Shown: positions 24,540 through 38,225, counted from the stretch's first letter. The stretch: DNA of 64,000 bases from Citrus sinensis (GCF_022201045.2 NC_068556.1:23293501-23357500), one strand, 5' to 3'. The notes: generated by a model not told the origin, from the sequence alone. Program-made: numbers and translations.

Positions 24540-25054
24540 TTTTTGACGAGTATTTCAGAGAAATTTTGAAAAGCATTGCAGTGTGGCCCATCTTGGGCAG
24601 CTGTTCCGAGATAGACAAGTATGATTTGGATTCGACACCACCGGCTTCTTAGATAAAACAAGTTCTCAAATGAATGGTAGGGGAGATACTGTTGATTGAA
24701 TTCAGTATGTTTTCTAGGATCTCACACTTTTAAAGTACACTACGAATAAGTTAATTGTTAATACAGTAAGTATTTGAAGGTGGATTAGACACCACCGGCT
24801 TCTTAGATAAAAGAACAAAAAAATAAAAATAAAAATTACAAGATACAAGTTTGCTTGTTTATTGGTTGTTGAATTTGGGCACCATTTCAGAATATTTTCT
24901 TGTATGCTGTGCTGCTCTCTCTTTTTAATTCCCACATGACATGGCTCGGCAGATCCAGATTAATGTATGTGATAATAAATTATGTCACAGAAACACCTCT
25001 AAGTTAAAAGTCTTATAAGCAGTCTAAAGCTAATATTACATTGTTATTATTTGA
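24540..25054. repeat. Duplicated intergenic segment (second copy at about 37440-38225)
   Basis: Bases about 24830-25050 match 38010-38225 closely over some 215 bp (shared AATTTGGGCACCATTTCAGA and CTTGTATGCTGTGCTGCTCT). The weaker 24560-24680 part resembles 37450-37530 (ACCACCGG...TTAG.TAAA.CAAGTT). This marks a duplicated flank of the epoxide hydrolase unit. Confidence 0.75.
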
Positions 25055-25130
25055 CTACATACAATAATATAATATCATATCGAAGACTAATTAATTATAA
25101 CAGACTTCAGCCCTATCGTTTTAGAAATGG
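25055..25130 (-). pseudogene. Remnant of epoxide hydrolase intron 1
   Basis: This 76-bp piece matches intron 1 of epoxide hydrolase copy D (41950-42024), sharing TCGAAGA(C/T)TAATTAATTATA and TTTTAGAAATGG. It stops abruptly before the exon 1 border, where GEX2 intron 6 sequence begins. It is a breakpoint fossil with no coding content. Confidence 0.75.
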
Positions 25131-26690
25131 AAGATTAATAGAAACAAATTCACATATTTTCTTTGAGAAGTCATACATAAGATTTTCTTGAGTGATGCCT
25201 TCTTCTTTTTTTTAAAAAAATTTCCCCTTGAATCCAATCTTCCGGCAAACTGAAAGTTCAGGCGAGAGCTTTTGATGTTACTTATACTCCTGAAAAGAGT
25301 GGAATTTATAAAATTCTTGTACTCTGCGCAAATATTGTTTTGAATGGGGGCTATCCATTCACAAAGGAAGTGACAGCCAGTATTATCACTCACTCGATAT
25401 GATTCAATATCTCGGGTATTACCTCCCGAATTACTACTCTTATGGACTTTTCAAGCTTTACATTATTCATACCTTACTAGTGACTTATTTTTTTCATTTT
25501 TTAATTCAAAAACAAAAACTTTTATGGTGAGGACGCAATTCTAGTCTCTGCCAGGAACAAGAATGGGAAAAATGATTTGGCGGTTTTGGTTTTTGTGGAT
25601 CCAGTTAATGATTCTCCATTTATTCAAGTCCCTGGATATATTGTTCTGATGAGTGATGCAGATGAGTCACAGATACTTGATAGAGAAACAAACAAGTTCG
25701 ATTTCTCCATTGGGGAACCAGGTGCTTTTAACTATCCGGGTATGTTTAACAGCATTTTTCTATTTAATTCATTGCAGATTCTGCTTACTCTCCTTTATGA
25801 TTCAGGTGGCACGTCTCGCTTTTTTAGTCACATTTTCCATGGAAGTTAATGACGGATTACTTGTAACCAGTATACCGGCAGAGCTTATTAATTCGACCGA
25901 ACTGAAGCTAAAGACAAGTTTTCAGTGGGAACCTCTTCAAACATACGTTACTATCTCAAAACATTTCACAATTAAAGCCAGCGTAGTTAGGTTTTATCAA
26001 GTAAGTTTTTTCGCTTTGAAGTTTATAGTGTAACTTTGGAGGAAAACACAATCACAGAGCACACCACAAAGAAAATGTCAATGATCTTGAATCAGCCATC
26101 TGTTCTTTGCATTTAGAGTGGTGAAGGACATGATGTTTTAAAAGCGAAATTAAACGATATGGGACATTATGGTTGCCGTCCAGATTGTACTGAGAAAATC
26201 TCATTACCTTTATTCGCTGAGGCTACCGTAAACTAGAAGGCCAATGAGTTCAGAGTTAGTTCATAGTAAGTGATAGTTGTCATTTTAATTACTATCCATT
26301 TCACAGATTTGTACTCACTAACCTTTTCCTATAAATGCAGCTCTAGGATCAGGCATTGTCATCGAATTCTTTATTACGTTTTTTGTGGGAGTGCTGCTTC
26401 TGTTCTTTACATGAAAATGTGCACTTCTTCTTGTGAATGAGAGAAGAAGCCGTGGGAACTCTGAGCCATCAACAGCACAAAGTTACCGAATGCAAGCTGT
26501 TAGTGCCCCTTAAAACTTCTGTTTCCATATTGCATTGCAGTTTTAAATTGTTATCATATCAAATTACTCGTGTGCAGCAGCAGGCTAAAACAGATTCACC
26601 AGATGATGATACAACTTACTTCACTGGCTGTTGTTCAACTTCCTTCATGCTTGCTGGTCAAGCTTATTTGAGCCAATAATAAATAAGTAA
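25131..26690 (+). pseudogene. Broken partial copy of GEX2 (exons 7 and 12-16)
   Basis: The sequence follows GEX2 from the end of exon 6 and intron 6. It keeps exon 7 (from about 25240), then jumps from the start of intron 7 straight to the end of exon 11, losing about 1.3 kb present in the parent (14250-15556). Exon 12 has lost its acceptor AG (AA instead). Exon 13 lacks 45 in-frame bases. Exon 14 carries a small deletion making an early stop. Exon 15 has TGC changed to TGA (26412-26414) in the membrane helix. The first exons, signal peptide and most adhesion repeats are absent. It is a pseudogene by several independent lesions. Confidence 0.92.
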
Positions 26691-26699
26691 ACGAGGCAA

Positions 26700-28174
26700 A
26701 TCATTTGTAATGTGTTATGCTGTTGAACATGAGGATCGAGTATTATTCAATTGTATTCTGAAATAACACCTACTTATAATCAGAAGATTGGACACTACTT
26801 GTGTGCTTCATTATGAAACAATAAGTGTATGAGCACATTAAGTTATCTTTTTTGATCCAATTTATAATGCTGCATTTTCTTGTCATTTATTTTTTGTCCA
26901 ATATTTCCGTCTGCATGTCCTCGGTGGACAGTGGCTAAAGGGCAGGACACCTTCACACCAATTAGCTCTGTTGTAAGAAACTGAATGAAGTACTTTGATG
27001 TTTCTGTCTCTGCTGAAATTATGTTGTGCGGTAATCAATTTTCAGGCCCGATATTGAAAGCCTAATTTTGAATCAGTTTATTGTTTGGCCATTGACAGCA
27101 CCAAATGTGGCTTTGGGATAGGCTATGGGAAGGAAATAATTGTGCTTGAGAACGGCAATTGTACCTTGTTTGTAGAAGTTGAAAAAGAGAATTGGTGTTT
27201 TTCTTTCAAAGCAGACAAGAGTTTATCATTTATCCTCCACTTGGTGCACCCTTACTTGTATCAAGTAGTGGAAAAGGAGAGAGGAAGAGAATTTTATTTT
27301 CTATTGCTAATTTTGTTCTGTATTTACTAATTACACTCCTTTTTGACTCAGTGTAAAATAAATTTGCAGCTACCAAAGTCAGCGGTGCCTGACCCCTACA
27401 ACTTTGAACTCTGGTTAAAGGTTCATAATCATTACTCTTTACTCTCATGTTTCTTTATGGCTTTTGTCAAAGCTTCGAATTTGTTTCTACCTGGGTGGAT
27501 TAACTTTAAATGTGTTTCACTGCAGGTTGATAGAGAGATTCGACAGCAAGGCTCCACTAAGGATATGATTTTTAAGATACCATATCTAATTAGCCACATA
27601 AGTTCAATTATGACACTTTTTGAAGGAGATGTCATATTAACAGGTATTGCAGTTCATTTCCCTTCAAATAAAAACACTAACACGCTTTGTAAGTTAATTT
27701 TTCTAGGTGCTCCAAGAAATTACTATGTCTTGGCATAAACTGGCATATCAGTTGATAGTGGAATCTGTTACCAAATTTCATTTTTGCTTTGGTGAAGAAT
27801 ACGCGCAATTTTAGTTGGTATAAATACTGATAACTGATATGTTAGAGCTTATTATGCTTAGGAAGGTGTATTGTCACTGTGTATAAGTTACGTTATTAGT
27901 GTCATTATTGTTATTTACTGTGTTCACTTCATAAGATATCCTTCTCTCCAATTTTCATAATCATATTCAAACCCTTCAAATCAGCTCCCAGTTATGTATG
28001 CAAGTCTTTATCAATAACTGAAGTTTGACTTATTGTACCATCGATTCGGTTTGTGCAGGCAGCCCACAAGGTGTTGGCCCTGTAAAAGCTGGTCAAAAGA
28101 CAACAGCTGGTATAGCGGGCCTCCTGGTTGTACGCTTTGATAATAAAAAACGCCGAAGGCCAGGAAGTGCTTGA
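26700..28174 (+). pseudogene. Truncated copy of FAHD1 (exons 4-7 only)
   Basis: The copied sequence picks up inside parental intron 3 (equivalent to about 18450). FAHD1 promoter and exons 1-3, which encode the metal-binding Glu pair and Asp, are missing. Exons at 26910-26972, 27370-27420, 27526-27643 and 28059-28174 remain open and keep parental lengths, ending in the same RRRPGSA tail. The exon 4 acceptor is mutated (CAG to CCG) and GLPW has become CPRW. Without its catalytic half it cannot be an enzyme. Confidence 0.92.
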
Positions 28175-28639
28175 GCGCATGATATCTACTCAAACAAAAT
28201 GTACACAAAATTTTCGGGGAGAGGGATTTCAATCCTTTGTCAGACGAAGCGTCATTCTGTTTTAAGATGGCCGTGTGAATGCAAACAGTCAAGCACGCAT
28301 TCTTGAGATGAATCTTTTACTGGAGTGAAGGATTTTCCGAGAGAACTCTTTATTAAACATTATTTAAAAAAAAAAATTGAATTACGTTTCAGATAAAACT
28401 TTTGCACTGGATAGGGCTCATCTCTTCAGCAAGGCCACCAATCCACCATTACTCGAGGGGTGAAAATTTGTTACTTTCATAAAGAATGAATACTATTTTG
28501 ACACTTGTGTGGTTGTGCCTGTCGGCGTGACTTGACTAACTTAGCTCGCTGCCGTGTCAAAGTCTTAATCTCCTATAAAATAGCCTAAAGAGGGATAGTG
28601 AAAAGTCCTGCTGGCACTTGGCAGGATTGATCCCATTCA

Positions 28640-29540
28640 AAAACTTTTAGATTTTGATTGAGGATTGGGTTAGGTTGGGTTTAGCACGTAAAATTAGATT
28701 AAATTAATTATTAGGGTTGTATTAAATTGAGTTGGATTAGATTAAGTTGAATTATATTATATAGTCTTATATTTGGTATAATATCGGATTAGATTATATT
28801 AAATTATATTTAGATAATATTAAAGAGTATTTAAGTTGACATTTAAATATAAATATCAATGATTCATGAAATTTTGTAATCACAATTAAAATAAATTTAA
28901 ACAGTAATTAATAAGAAAATTAAATATATTGTAAATAAGTTATTGCGTAGTTATAATATAATAACCAAATAAAAATGCATAAAACAATCTAAATATTTAA
29001 TTAATTTTTATCAAATATTTAAAAATATTATATAAAATCAATTAATTAATGGTATTATTCATTTCATGATTATTTTTAATAATATATTAGTGATTATTAA
29101 ATTTAGTACAATTAAATAATGCAATAAATTATTAAATGGTTAATTTTATTGATAAATTATTAAATGTACAAGTAATGAAAATTTAATCTCAAGAGTTAGT
29201 AGAAGTAAAAGTGCCAATTTAATTAATTCATAGATAATAAATAAAAATAAAATTTCAGTAAATCAAAAATAAAAATTAATTAATTAATTAATATTAGGTG
29301 TAAATGAAAAAAAGATATAAATAAAAGTCTCATGAGTGGACAATTTTTTTCTTTAGATCTTATCCTATCTAAACCCAAGTGTAAATTAGTATTATTAGTC
29401 CTATGATTTTAGGATTAAATTCAAATCTAGTTCCCCTTAATCTAATCCAACTAAACTTACCAAACATGGGATAAATATTTAGTTCAAAAATTAATCCAAT
29501 CCTATAATTAATTCTAACATCCAAACATGGCCTTAGGGTT
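28640..29540. mobile_element. AT-rich element with degenerate inverted ends, Harbinger-like
   Basis: The left end contains GATTGAGGATTGGGTTAGG and GAGTTGGATTAGATTAAG. In reverse complement the right end contains ATAGGATTGGATTAAT and TAGTTGGATTAGATTAAG. The extreme right reads CCAAACATGGCC followed by TTA, like the Harbinger terminus GGCCATGTTTGG with a TTA target. The left terminus is not clear. The core is very AT-rich and non-coding. The element interrupts the duplicated FAHD1 flank. Confidence 0.45.
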
Positions 29541-29921
29541 TAATTACATTCGGCCCTCAGCAAAAAGTCTTTACTTTACTCTTGGCTGTTAAATTAATTT
29601 TTACTTTAAAAAAAAAACTTAATACTTGTACATCACACATATGATTCACCTGCTCCTTAAGAATATTCTTTCTCATGTTAATTTAGTTATTTTATAATTA
29701 ATTAATCATTTGTTGTTAATTTGGTTAAATTATTACAAAATGTTGTCATGTTGTTAAAGTTAAATAATTTATTAAATTCATTAAAACCAAATGTAATATA
29801 AAAATAGAACAATATTATTATTAAAGAATTTAGAATAGAAAACCTATTGTAAGACAATATCTAAAAAGTAAATAAATAAAAATAAAATGAAATAAAATAA
29901 AATCATGGTTGAGCACGAGGT

Positions 29922-30120
29922 GAACCTGACTCATAGCCCTAACTCGATTTGGCCATTGCCATCCCTACAATTAAGCCTGTATTGATTTCATTATAAACGC
30001 GCGAGGTTGATTGAAAAATGGAGAAAAGAATAAAGGGTATTTGGTATTTTTATGGTCAGTCATTTTCTGTTTTGCAAAAATAATAACATGAAAAAAAAAT
30101 GTTACGTAAGGCAATTTTAT
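29922..30120. repeat. Second copy of the FAHD1 3' flank
   Basis: This segment matches 19990-20180 with few differences (shared TGACTCATAGCCCTAAC-like start and GTATTTTTATGGTCAG). It shows the duplicated block continued past FAHD1 toward epoxide hydrolase B, and was later split from the FAHD1 remnant by about 1.7 kb of inserted DNA. Confidence 0.85.
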
Positions 30121-30174
30121 GACATAATTTTGTATTTGGCAGGAATAGATTGTATCCAATTTTTATTTTTATTT

Positions 30175-31160
30175 TTTTGGTGCTTTTACTAAACGAAAAT
30201 AAGAATGGCCATGAATCGGAATGACTGAAAAGGAAATGGGCAATGAGAATCAGAATAAATTATTTACTTAAACTGTAATCATCTGAATTAGAATGGGTTG
30301 TATTCTCATGAATGTGTTTACTATATCATGAATCGTTTTAAGTTACTAAATGCCGTTAATTAATTATTGTTGTTATTATTATTATTTTTTGTAATAATTA
30401 TGAATTATTATAATTTTTCTATTGTTATTAATAACTATTGTCAATAACAACAACAACAATCAATACAACAAAAATATAACAAAATAACATTATTTTGTTA
30501 TTAATAACTATAACAACAAAATAGTATGACGGGCGTGCAGCAGAGGCGGCTGGACAATTGGTGATGGTGAGTGGCAGTGAAGTTTGGAGAGTACCAGCGA
30601 TGATTGACGACTATGTATGCATGAGGCTGAGGATCTGCATCGCGTGCGACAATGATGCGTGCGATGGTGATGCGCGAGTCGACAACCAGACTGCTACATT
30701 CGACGATCGAGACGCGATGTCATGGCTTTCGGTTGTTGTCAACGAGGCTACAAATCGATCTCATCGATAAGATTGCTATGTTGGATTTTTTTTTTTTTTT
30801 TGAACTAAGGATAAAACTGGGTTTATGAATTTTGTAAGAGACCAAAATCATCACTCCTGAAAATAGGAGACTAATTCCTGCCTCCCAGGAATGGGGGTGG
30901 GCCCTGTGATTCCAATTTTTATTCCGAATTCTGCTCTTATTTTATTAAATAAACTCTGTCCATAATTTTGATTTTCCAATAAGTCAAGAAAATAATTTTT
31001 ATTGTTGTACCTCTATCAAGTTATAACATCTTCATAACAATAAAATTAGTTTGATATCAGTAATATGACTACAGAGAGTTTTTTTTTTTTTTTTAAAACA
31101 ATCTACCAAACACGTTCTTACTTATTTCACTTTCAAATGCTAATTTAAAACAAACTATCA
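30175..31160. repeat. Interspersed repeat resembling the Harbinger-like element at 36.2 kb
   Basis: The left part has AAGAATGGCCATGAATCGGAATG-type blocks and the right part has inverted counterparts (CCAGGAATGGGGGTGGGC, TTATTTTATTAAATAAAC). Between lies a GC-richer stretch (30535-30770) with an open frame of 70 codons and no recognised family. Boundaries are uncertain. Confidence 0.4.
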
Positions 31161-31804
31161 AATATATTTTTACATTCACTAAAAACTAGTGAGAGATTGC
31201 CAATTTTCTCTTACAGAAATTAATAAATCTCACTTACAGTAGTAACCCCCCGGCAACGTCGCTTTACTAAATTACTCTTATTTAAAAATAATATTTTTAT
31301 TCGTATTTATTATAAATTAACTAAATGATATAAATAACAATTAAAATAAAAAATTTAAGTACTAAATCTAAAAAATATATGTTTCGGTGTGAATAAAAAA
31401 TTAATAATAAGATTTTTTTTTGCTTAAAATAAATATATATTTTATATCAAAATAACTTGTCAAGCATATGATTCATTTTATATCCCTCTTATCCTTTAAA
31501 TTTATTGTGCTGGGTTTTTTCAATATTATGAAACTAGTAGGTAATAAATAGTATATATTGTTTCCACTGGAGAGAATATATCTATATTATAAAACAAGTA
31601 CAAAAATAACATTTGAGAAACAATAGCAAAAGTCACCTTAAATTATTTGATTATTCCAACAATACGGAAATTACGAGCCAAAGCCACTAGCTTGGTTCGT
31701 AATGAATCGAAAACTAAAACAGGCGGGCACAGGAACATCCCAGCAACTTTATTAAAACAAAAAAACACCCAAGTGGAAATATGCATGAAGATGCAAAGAG
31801 CTAA

Positions 31805-33540
<1,736 letters not shown>

Positions 33541-33742
33541 GTTAACCCAATCCCTCAAAATTAAGTTAAAAACACTGCGTATGAGCCAATTGAAGGTTCT
33601 GATTTCTGGTTATTATGTTGCTAATTAGAGTTAGAGGATAGAAGAGAGAGGGAAAATTACGAATGAAAAGGAATACTTTACGAGAGGAAAGCCGGCAAAG
33701 ATAATTTTGTTTGATGCAGTAGAAGAAGAATTGTTTCGCATC

Positions 33743-33754
33743 ACATATAAATAT
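33743..33754 (-). promoter_or_regulatory. Possible TATA-like element upstream of epoxide hydrolase B
   Basis: A block reading ATATTTATATGT on the minus strand lies about 200 bp before the start and is shared with copy C and, with one change, copy A. Role inferred only from conservation among the copies. Confidence 0.3.
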
Positions 33755-34044
33755 CTATACAGGAATTATCTTCCCTCGTGTTATTCATATGAACGTAAGC
33801 TACAAGTCTATATTCATATGTGTTGAAAAGTCAAATGCGGTTGATTGCTGTTCAATTTGGCGGCCATATAAAATTGATAAATTGGACATGGACACGACAT
33901 CATAAACGACTATTAACTACCTTTAGAATCCTGATCTGATCATGTTATGAACAAACCACTCAATGGTTGATTGGTTGTTAATAAAAAAAAAAAAAAAGAG
34001 TTAAATCTTATCTGAGTGAAGAGTGAGGAATAACGGAGCATTAC

Positions 34045-35230
34045 TGATTAATGTTTCTCTAATAGTTGATTCCTCCAGTAAAGCCTTTCTTGTCAAAATT
34101 GGTGGTGAAATACTTAACATCTTCCTCAGAGAACCAACTGGGCAATGCTATTGGAACATCTGGTGGGTGCCCAAATCGTTTGCCTTTAGGCAAGATAATA
34201 AGACCCGGAGTCCAGAATGTGAAGAATTCCTTAATTATTGTCTCAATACCAATTTGTGCAAACTCTGCTTCAATCTCTCCAGGCTTCTACATACAATGAT
34301 ATAATATAATATCATATCATATATTTCATGCATCATAAAGCATTGTGTGAGCGCGCGCGTATATATATAAGTTCTAATTCATGATCCTGAATTTATTAAC
34401 GTCAAAACTATTAAGTTATATGGTTCAATATTATAATGTCTGCAAAAGCTATTAAGCCATATAGTTTAATAGCTTAATGGCATAATACTATTAAAGCATA
34501 TGACTTAACAATTTTTCCAGATTTAGGATCTTAAACCAGATTAGTACTTATATATGAAAATATTCAAATTTAGACTCCTAAATTTGTTAAAGTTTGAAAA
34601 AATTATTAAAACTTGTGGTTTAATAATATAATAGTATAATACTATTAAACTATATGGTTTGATAACTTTCTTCAAATTTAAGTCCAGGAGATATATATGT
34701 ATAACAGACGGCAGTATTGTTTTAGAAATGGACATCCGAGTTACTTGAAATCTGCACATGTAGTAATCGTCGCCATAATAAGCCCTTAACGCCTCAATCC
34801 GTTTGTTATTGCTTACGGACGTGTTAGGATCAAAATGATCAAAAGTGACACTCATGTTGACTAAAGCTTTAACTCTGTCAGGTCTAAACAAACACAAGAA
34901 CCATGCCATGAACGCACCCCAATCATGTCCCACAACAAACATCTTCTCATCATTGGGAGCAACGATGTCGATGAGTCCGACGAGGTCTGCAATCCCATGG
35001 AAACATGTGTAGCTGGTCACCTCAGGCGGCGCGTCTGTGTCTCAGAACCCCCGTAAGTCCGGAGCCACAGCTCTGTAGCCGAGGGAAGCCAAGGCGGTGA
35101 TCTGGTGGCGCCAGGAGTACCAAAGCTCAGGAAAGCCGTGGAGGAAGAGAATCACAGGACCTTGGCCTTTCTCTGCAACATGCATGTTAATTCCGTTCAC
35201 CTTAACAATTCTGTGTTGTATGCCCTCCAT
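34045..35230 (-). pseudogene. Epoxide hydrolase copy C, broken
   Basis: Exon 1 (35230-34745) and exon 2 (34286-34045) are recognisable, but exon 3 with the catalytic His is absent: the sequence runs directly into the 5' flank of copy B. Exon 1 has a premature TGA at 35044-35042, replacing the Gly of RGFGDTD. Exon 2 has TAG in place of the second Tyr of NYYRN, the lid region that contacts the epoxide. The exon 1 donor is CAA|GTAAC instead of CAG|GTAAC. The rest of the frame is open and keeps GHDWGAFMAW, so inactivation looks fairly recent. A solo LTR sits about 195 bp upstream. Confidence 0.92.
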
Positions 35231-35392
35231 GTTAACTCAGTCCCTCAAAAGTAAAAACACTGTGTATGAATGAATTGAAGGTTCTGATTTCTAGTTATTA
35301 TGTTGCTAAATAGAGTTAAAGGATTATCCAAGAATACGCTGTTGGTAAAGATAATTTTATTTGATGGAGTACAAGAAGAACTGTTTTGCATC

Positions 35393-35404
35393 ACATATAA
35401 ATAT
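35393..35404 (-). promoter_or_regulatory. Possible TATA-like element upstream of epoxide hydrolase C
   Basis: The same TATA-rich block as in copies A and B, here only about 20 bp from the solo LTR at 35424. Candidate only. Confidence 0.3.
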
Positions 35405-35423
35405 GTATATTAAAATTATCTTC

Positions 35424-36097
35424 TGCTGTATTGTGAAGCAAATCAAGATAGGTGAAACGGCAGAGTGATCATGCATTTTGCAGCTAATGTTACTTTCAAT
35501 ACGGCAACTGATGCTGCGTGTTGGTGAGCAATGCCTTTATTCACTGGAACGACTTCATTAAGCGTCGTTTTGCGTTAAGTGAAGCACGAGAGAAACACGT
35601 TCATTAGACGGCTGCTCAAGTTCGTTAAGAATTGGTTATAGCACATGCTCATCACGTGCGTTTCTGGATTCATCTTGGTTCGTTAAAGAAGCTTTTATAA
35701 ACAGCTGATTCTGGTGCAACAGAAAAAGACGAGCGCCAAGTGAGCTATATAGAGGAGAGAAGATTCAAGAGGAAGCTACTTGATATTCTCTGTAACAAGC
35801 TCGGTAAACTCTCTGTAATCATCTTGACGAATCAATAAAACTGATCCTGGTTTCCCCGCGGATGTAAGCTAGTTTGAACTTGCTGAACCACGTTAACTCT
35901 TCTGCTTTTGCTGCTATTTCTTTCTTTTTCTTTTTCAATTCATCTGAGTTGAATATTAAGATTGCATCATAACCCTTCTTGAAATCTATTCACGTGGTGA
36001 TTTGATCTGGTTGATTCTTTTACCATCTTGAATGTTTGATCTGTGATCTTGGGAGTATTTGGAGTTGTATTGGAAATTAGACACTCCAAATTCTACA
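35424..36097 (+). mobile_element. Solo LTR (674 bp), probably Copia
   Basis: It starts TGCTGT and ends CTACA, with an exact 5-bp duplication TCTTC (35419-35423 and 36098-36102). Copies A and B are uninterrupted at the same site (AATTATCTTC then CTCG). Inside are a TATA-like CTTTTATAAACAG (35692-35704), a poly(A) signal AATCAATAAAAC, and a downstream GCGGATGTAAGC...AACCACGTTAA stretch typical of Copia LTRs. No internal coding domain or second LTR is present, so it arose by LTR-LTR recombination. Orientation is from the order of TATA and AATAAA. Confidence 0.85.
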
Positions 36098-36189
36098 TCT
36101 TCTCTCGTCGTTATTTATACGCACGTTCGTTACAACTCTTTATTCATATGAACATATGTTAGCTCGTAGGTCTTGAGCTGTGTATTAAC

Positions 36190-37410
36190 TTTTATAATGT
36201 GTTTTCTTCATGAAATGAGGAATGAGAATGAAACCTATGTTTACTTGGCAAAATGTAATTTGGGAATGAGAATAAAATGTGTGAGTCTCCCACAATTTAG
36301 GAATAAAGAATGAGAATCCTATTCTCATGGGGGATTGAGAATGAAAATGTGGGAATGAGAATGGAATATATGTTTACTTTTATATCCCTCTAATTTTTTC
36401 ATATTTCTCAAATTACTCTAATTCAAATCACAATTAATTTTATTATTTTAAATGTCATTAATAATAATAATAATAATTGTTATTATTAAATTTTATTAAC
36501 TTTATTATTTAAGTTATTATTATTTATTATTATTATTATTTAATAATATTATTATTATGGTTATTACTATTATTAAAAAAAATAATAACAATAATTAATA
36601 ATAACTAAAATAATAAAGTTAATAAAATTTAATAATAATAATAATGTAATTTTCATTATCTAGATACATGTATAAATATTATTATAAAAATGATATTAAT
36701 TAAAATAATAATAAAAATAAATGTTAATAATGATAATAATAATAATAATAACAACAACAACAATAATTAATAGTAACTAAAATAATAAAGTTAATAAAAT
36801 TTAATAATAATAATAATAATAATAACAACAACAACAATAATTAATAGTAACTAAAATAATAAAGTTAATAAAAATTAATAATAATAATAATAATAAATGT
36901 TAATAATGATAATATTAATAAAAATAATATTAACAGTAATTAATAATAACTAAAATAATAAAGTTAATAAAATTTAATAAAATTAATAATAATAATAAGC
37001 GTTAATAATGATAATATTAATAAAAATAAAAATAACAATAATTAAAATAATAAAATAAATAAAATTTAATGATAATATAAAATAATAAATTATTATTAAC
37101 TTTACTATTTTAGTTATTATTAATTATTGTTAATATTATTTTTAATAATAATAATAGTAATAATAACAACAATAATGATAATATTGTTAATAATGATAAA
37201 TTAATTATTTTTATTAATTTTTAATACTATAGTATTTTAGTAAATTGATTCTCATTCACATTTATTTTGTCAAGTAAACACATCAATAGTATTCCAGCAC
37301 ATTCTCATTTTCACTTATTTTTATCAAGTAAACATTAAAATTTCATTCTCATTCCCAGCCAATTCTCATTCCACCTAATTTTCATTTCATGAAATAAACG
37401 TACCATTAAT
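36190..37410. mobile_element. Harbinger-like element with long inverted ends and an AAT/ATT-rich core
   Basis: The left end reads CTTCATGAAATGAGGAATGAG. The right end in reverse complement reads GGTACGTTTATTTCATGAAATG, a Harbinger-type terminus. Repeated GGAATGAGAATG and GTTTACTT blocks occur in both arms. The core (about 36440-37200) consists of imperfect tandem copies of units such as AACTAAAATAATAAAGTTAATA separated by AAT trinucleotide runs. No transposase is present and the target duplication is not resolved. Confidence 0.6.
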
Positions 37411-37499
37411 TGAATTGAAATAGTGTCAAGAAAAAACAACTATTTTAGAGAAATTTAAAAAACCCCACCAATATAGCCCATCTCAGGTTAGATACCACC

Positions 37500-38000
37500 G
37501 GTTTTTTAGGTAAAGCAAGTTGTCAAAGAAAGTGGGTCACCTTGTTGTCAAGTTGTCAAATACAGTGATCTTCTGTTCACTGTACAACATGATGCTCATT
37601 CTTTTGGCATGCAGAATTTTTAACCTTTTTGCTTTATTTTTTATAATTTTTTTCTGCCGCTCATAATCTTTTTTTATTCTTTTGCAGAGTGCTCCGGTGG
37701 AACAATTCTTAGGTAAAGCAAGTTGTCAAATAAAGTGGGTCACTTTGATGTTTCCTTCAAAATGCATTGATCTTTCAGTAAAACTAGATGGCCAAAACCT
37801 TAACATTTGTTTCAAAATAATGACATAAAATTGGCCCATGAGCACTGATCCTTTGTTCGCCGTACAACATGTTACTCATTTTGGCATGCAAAATTTTTCA
37901 TCTTTTTATTATTATTATTATTTTTTTTCACATTTTGTCTACCCGCTCATAATCTTTTTTATTTCTTTTGTAGAGTGCTTCGGTGGAACAAGCCAAGTCT
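37500..38000. repeat. Imperfect tandem duplication of a 200-280 bp unit
   Basis: Two units each begin TTAGGTAAAGCAAGTTGTCAAA and end AGAGTGCT(C/T)CGGTGGAACAA (about 37515-37706 and 37709-37992). The second is longer. They share GTACAACATG and TTGGCATGCA blocks. Non-coding as far as I can see. Confidence 0.65.
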
Positions 38001-38009
38001 AAATTATAA

Positions 38010-38225
38010 GATAAAAAGTTTGCTTGTTTATTAGTTGTTGAATTTGGGCACCATTTCAGAATATTTTCTTGTATGCTGTGCTGCTCTCTCTTTCAATTCC
38101 CATATGACATGTCTCAGCGGATTCAAATTAATGTCCATGATAATAAATTATATTATAGAAACATCTCTAAGTGAAAAGCCTCACAGGCACTCTAAAGGTA
38201 ATATTACATTGTTATTATTTGAATT
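38010..38225. repeat. Copy of the 24.8-25.05 kb segment
   Basis: It aligns closely with 24830-25050 and, like it, ends at GTTATTATTTGA. In the first location epoxide hydrolase intron 1 follows; here unrelated sequence follows. It is part of the duplicated cluster flanks. Confidence 0.75.
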
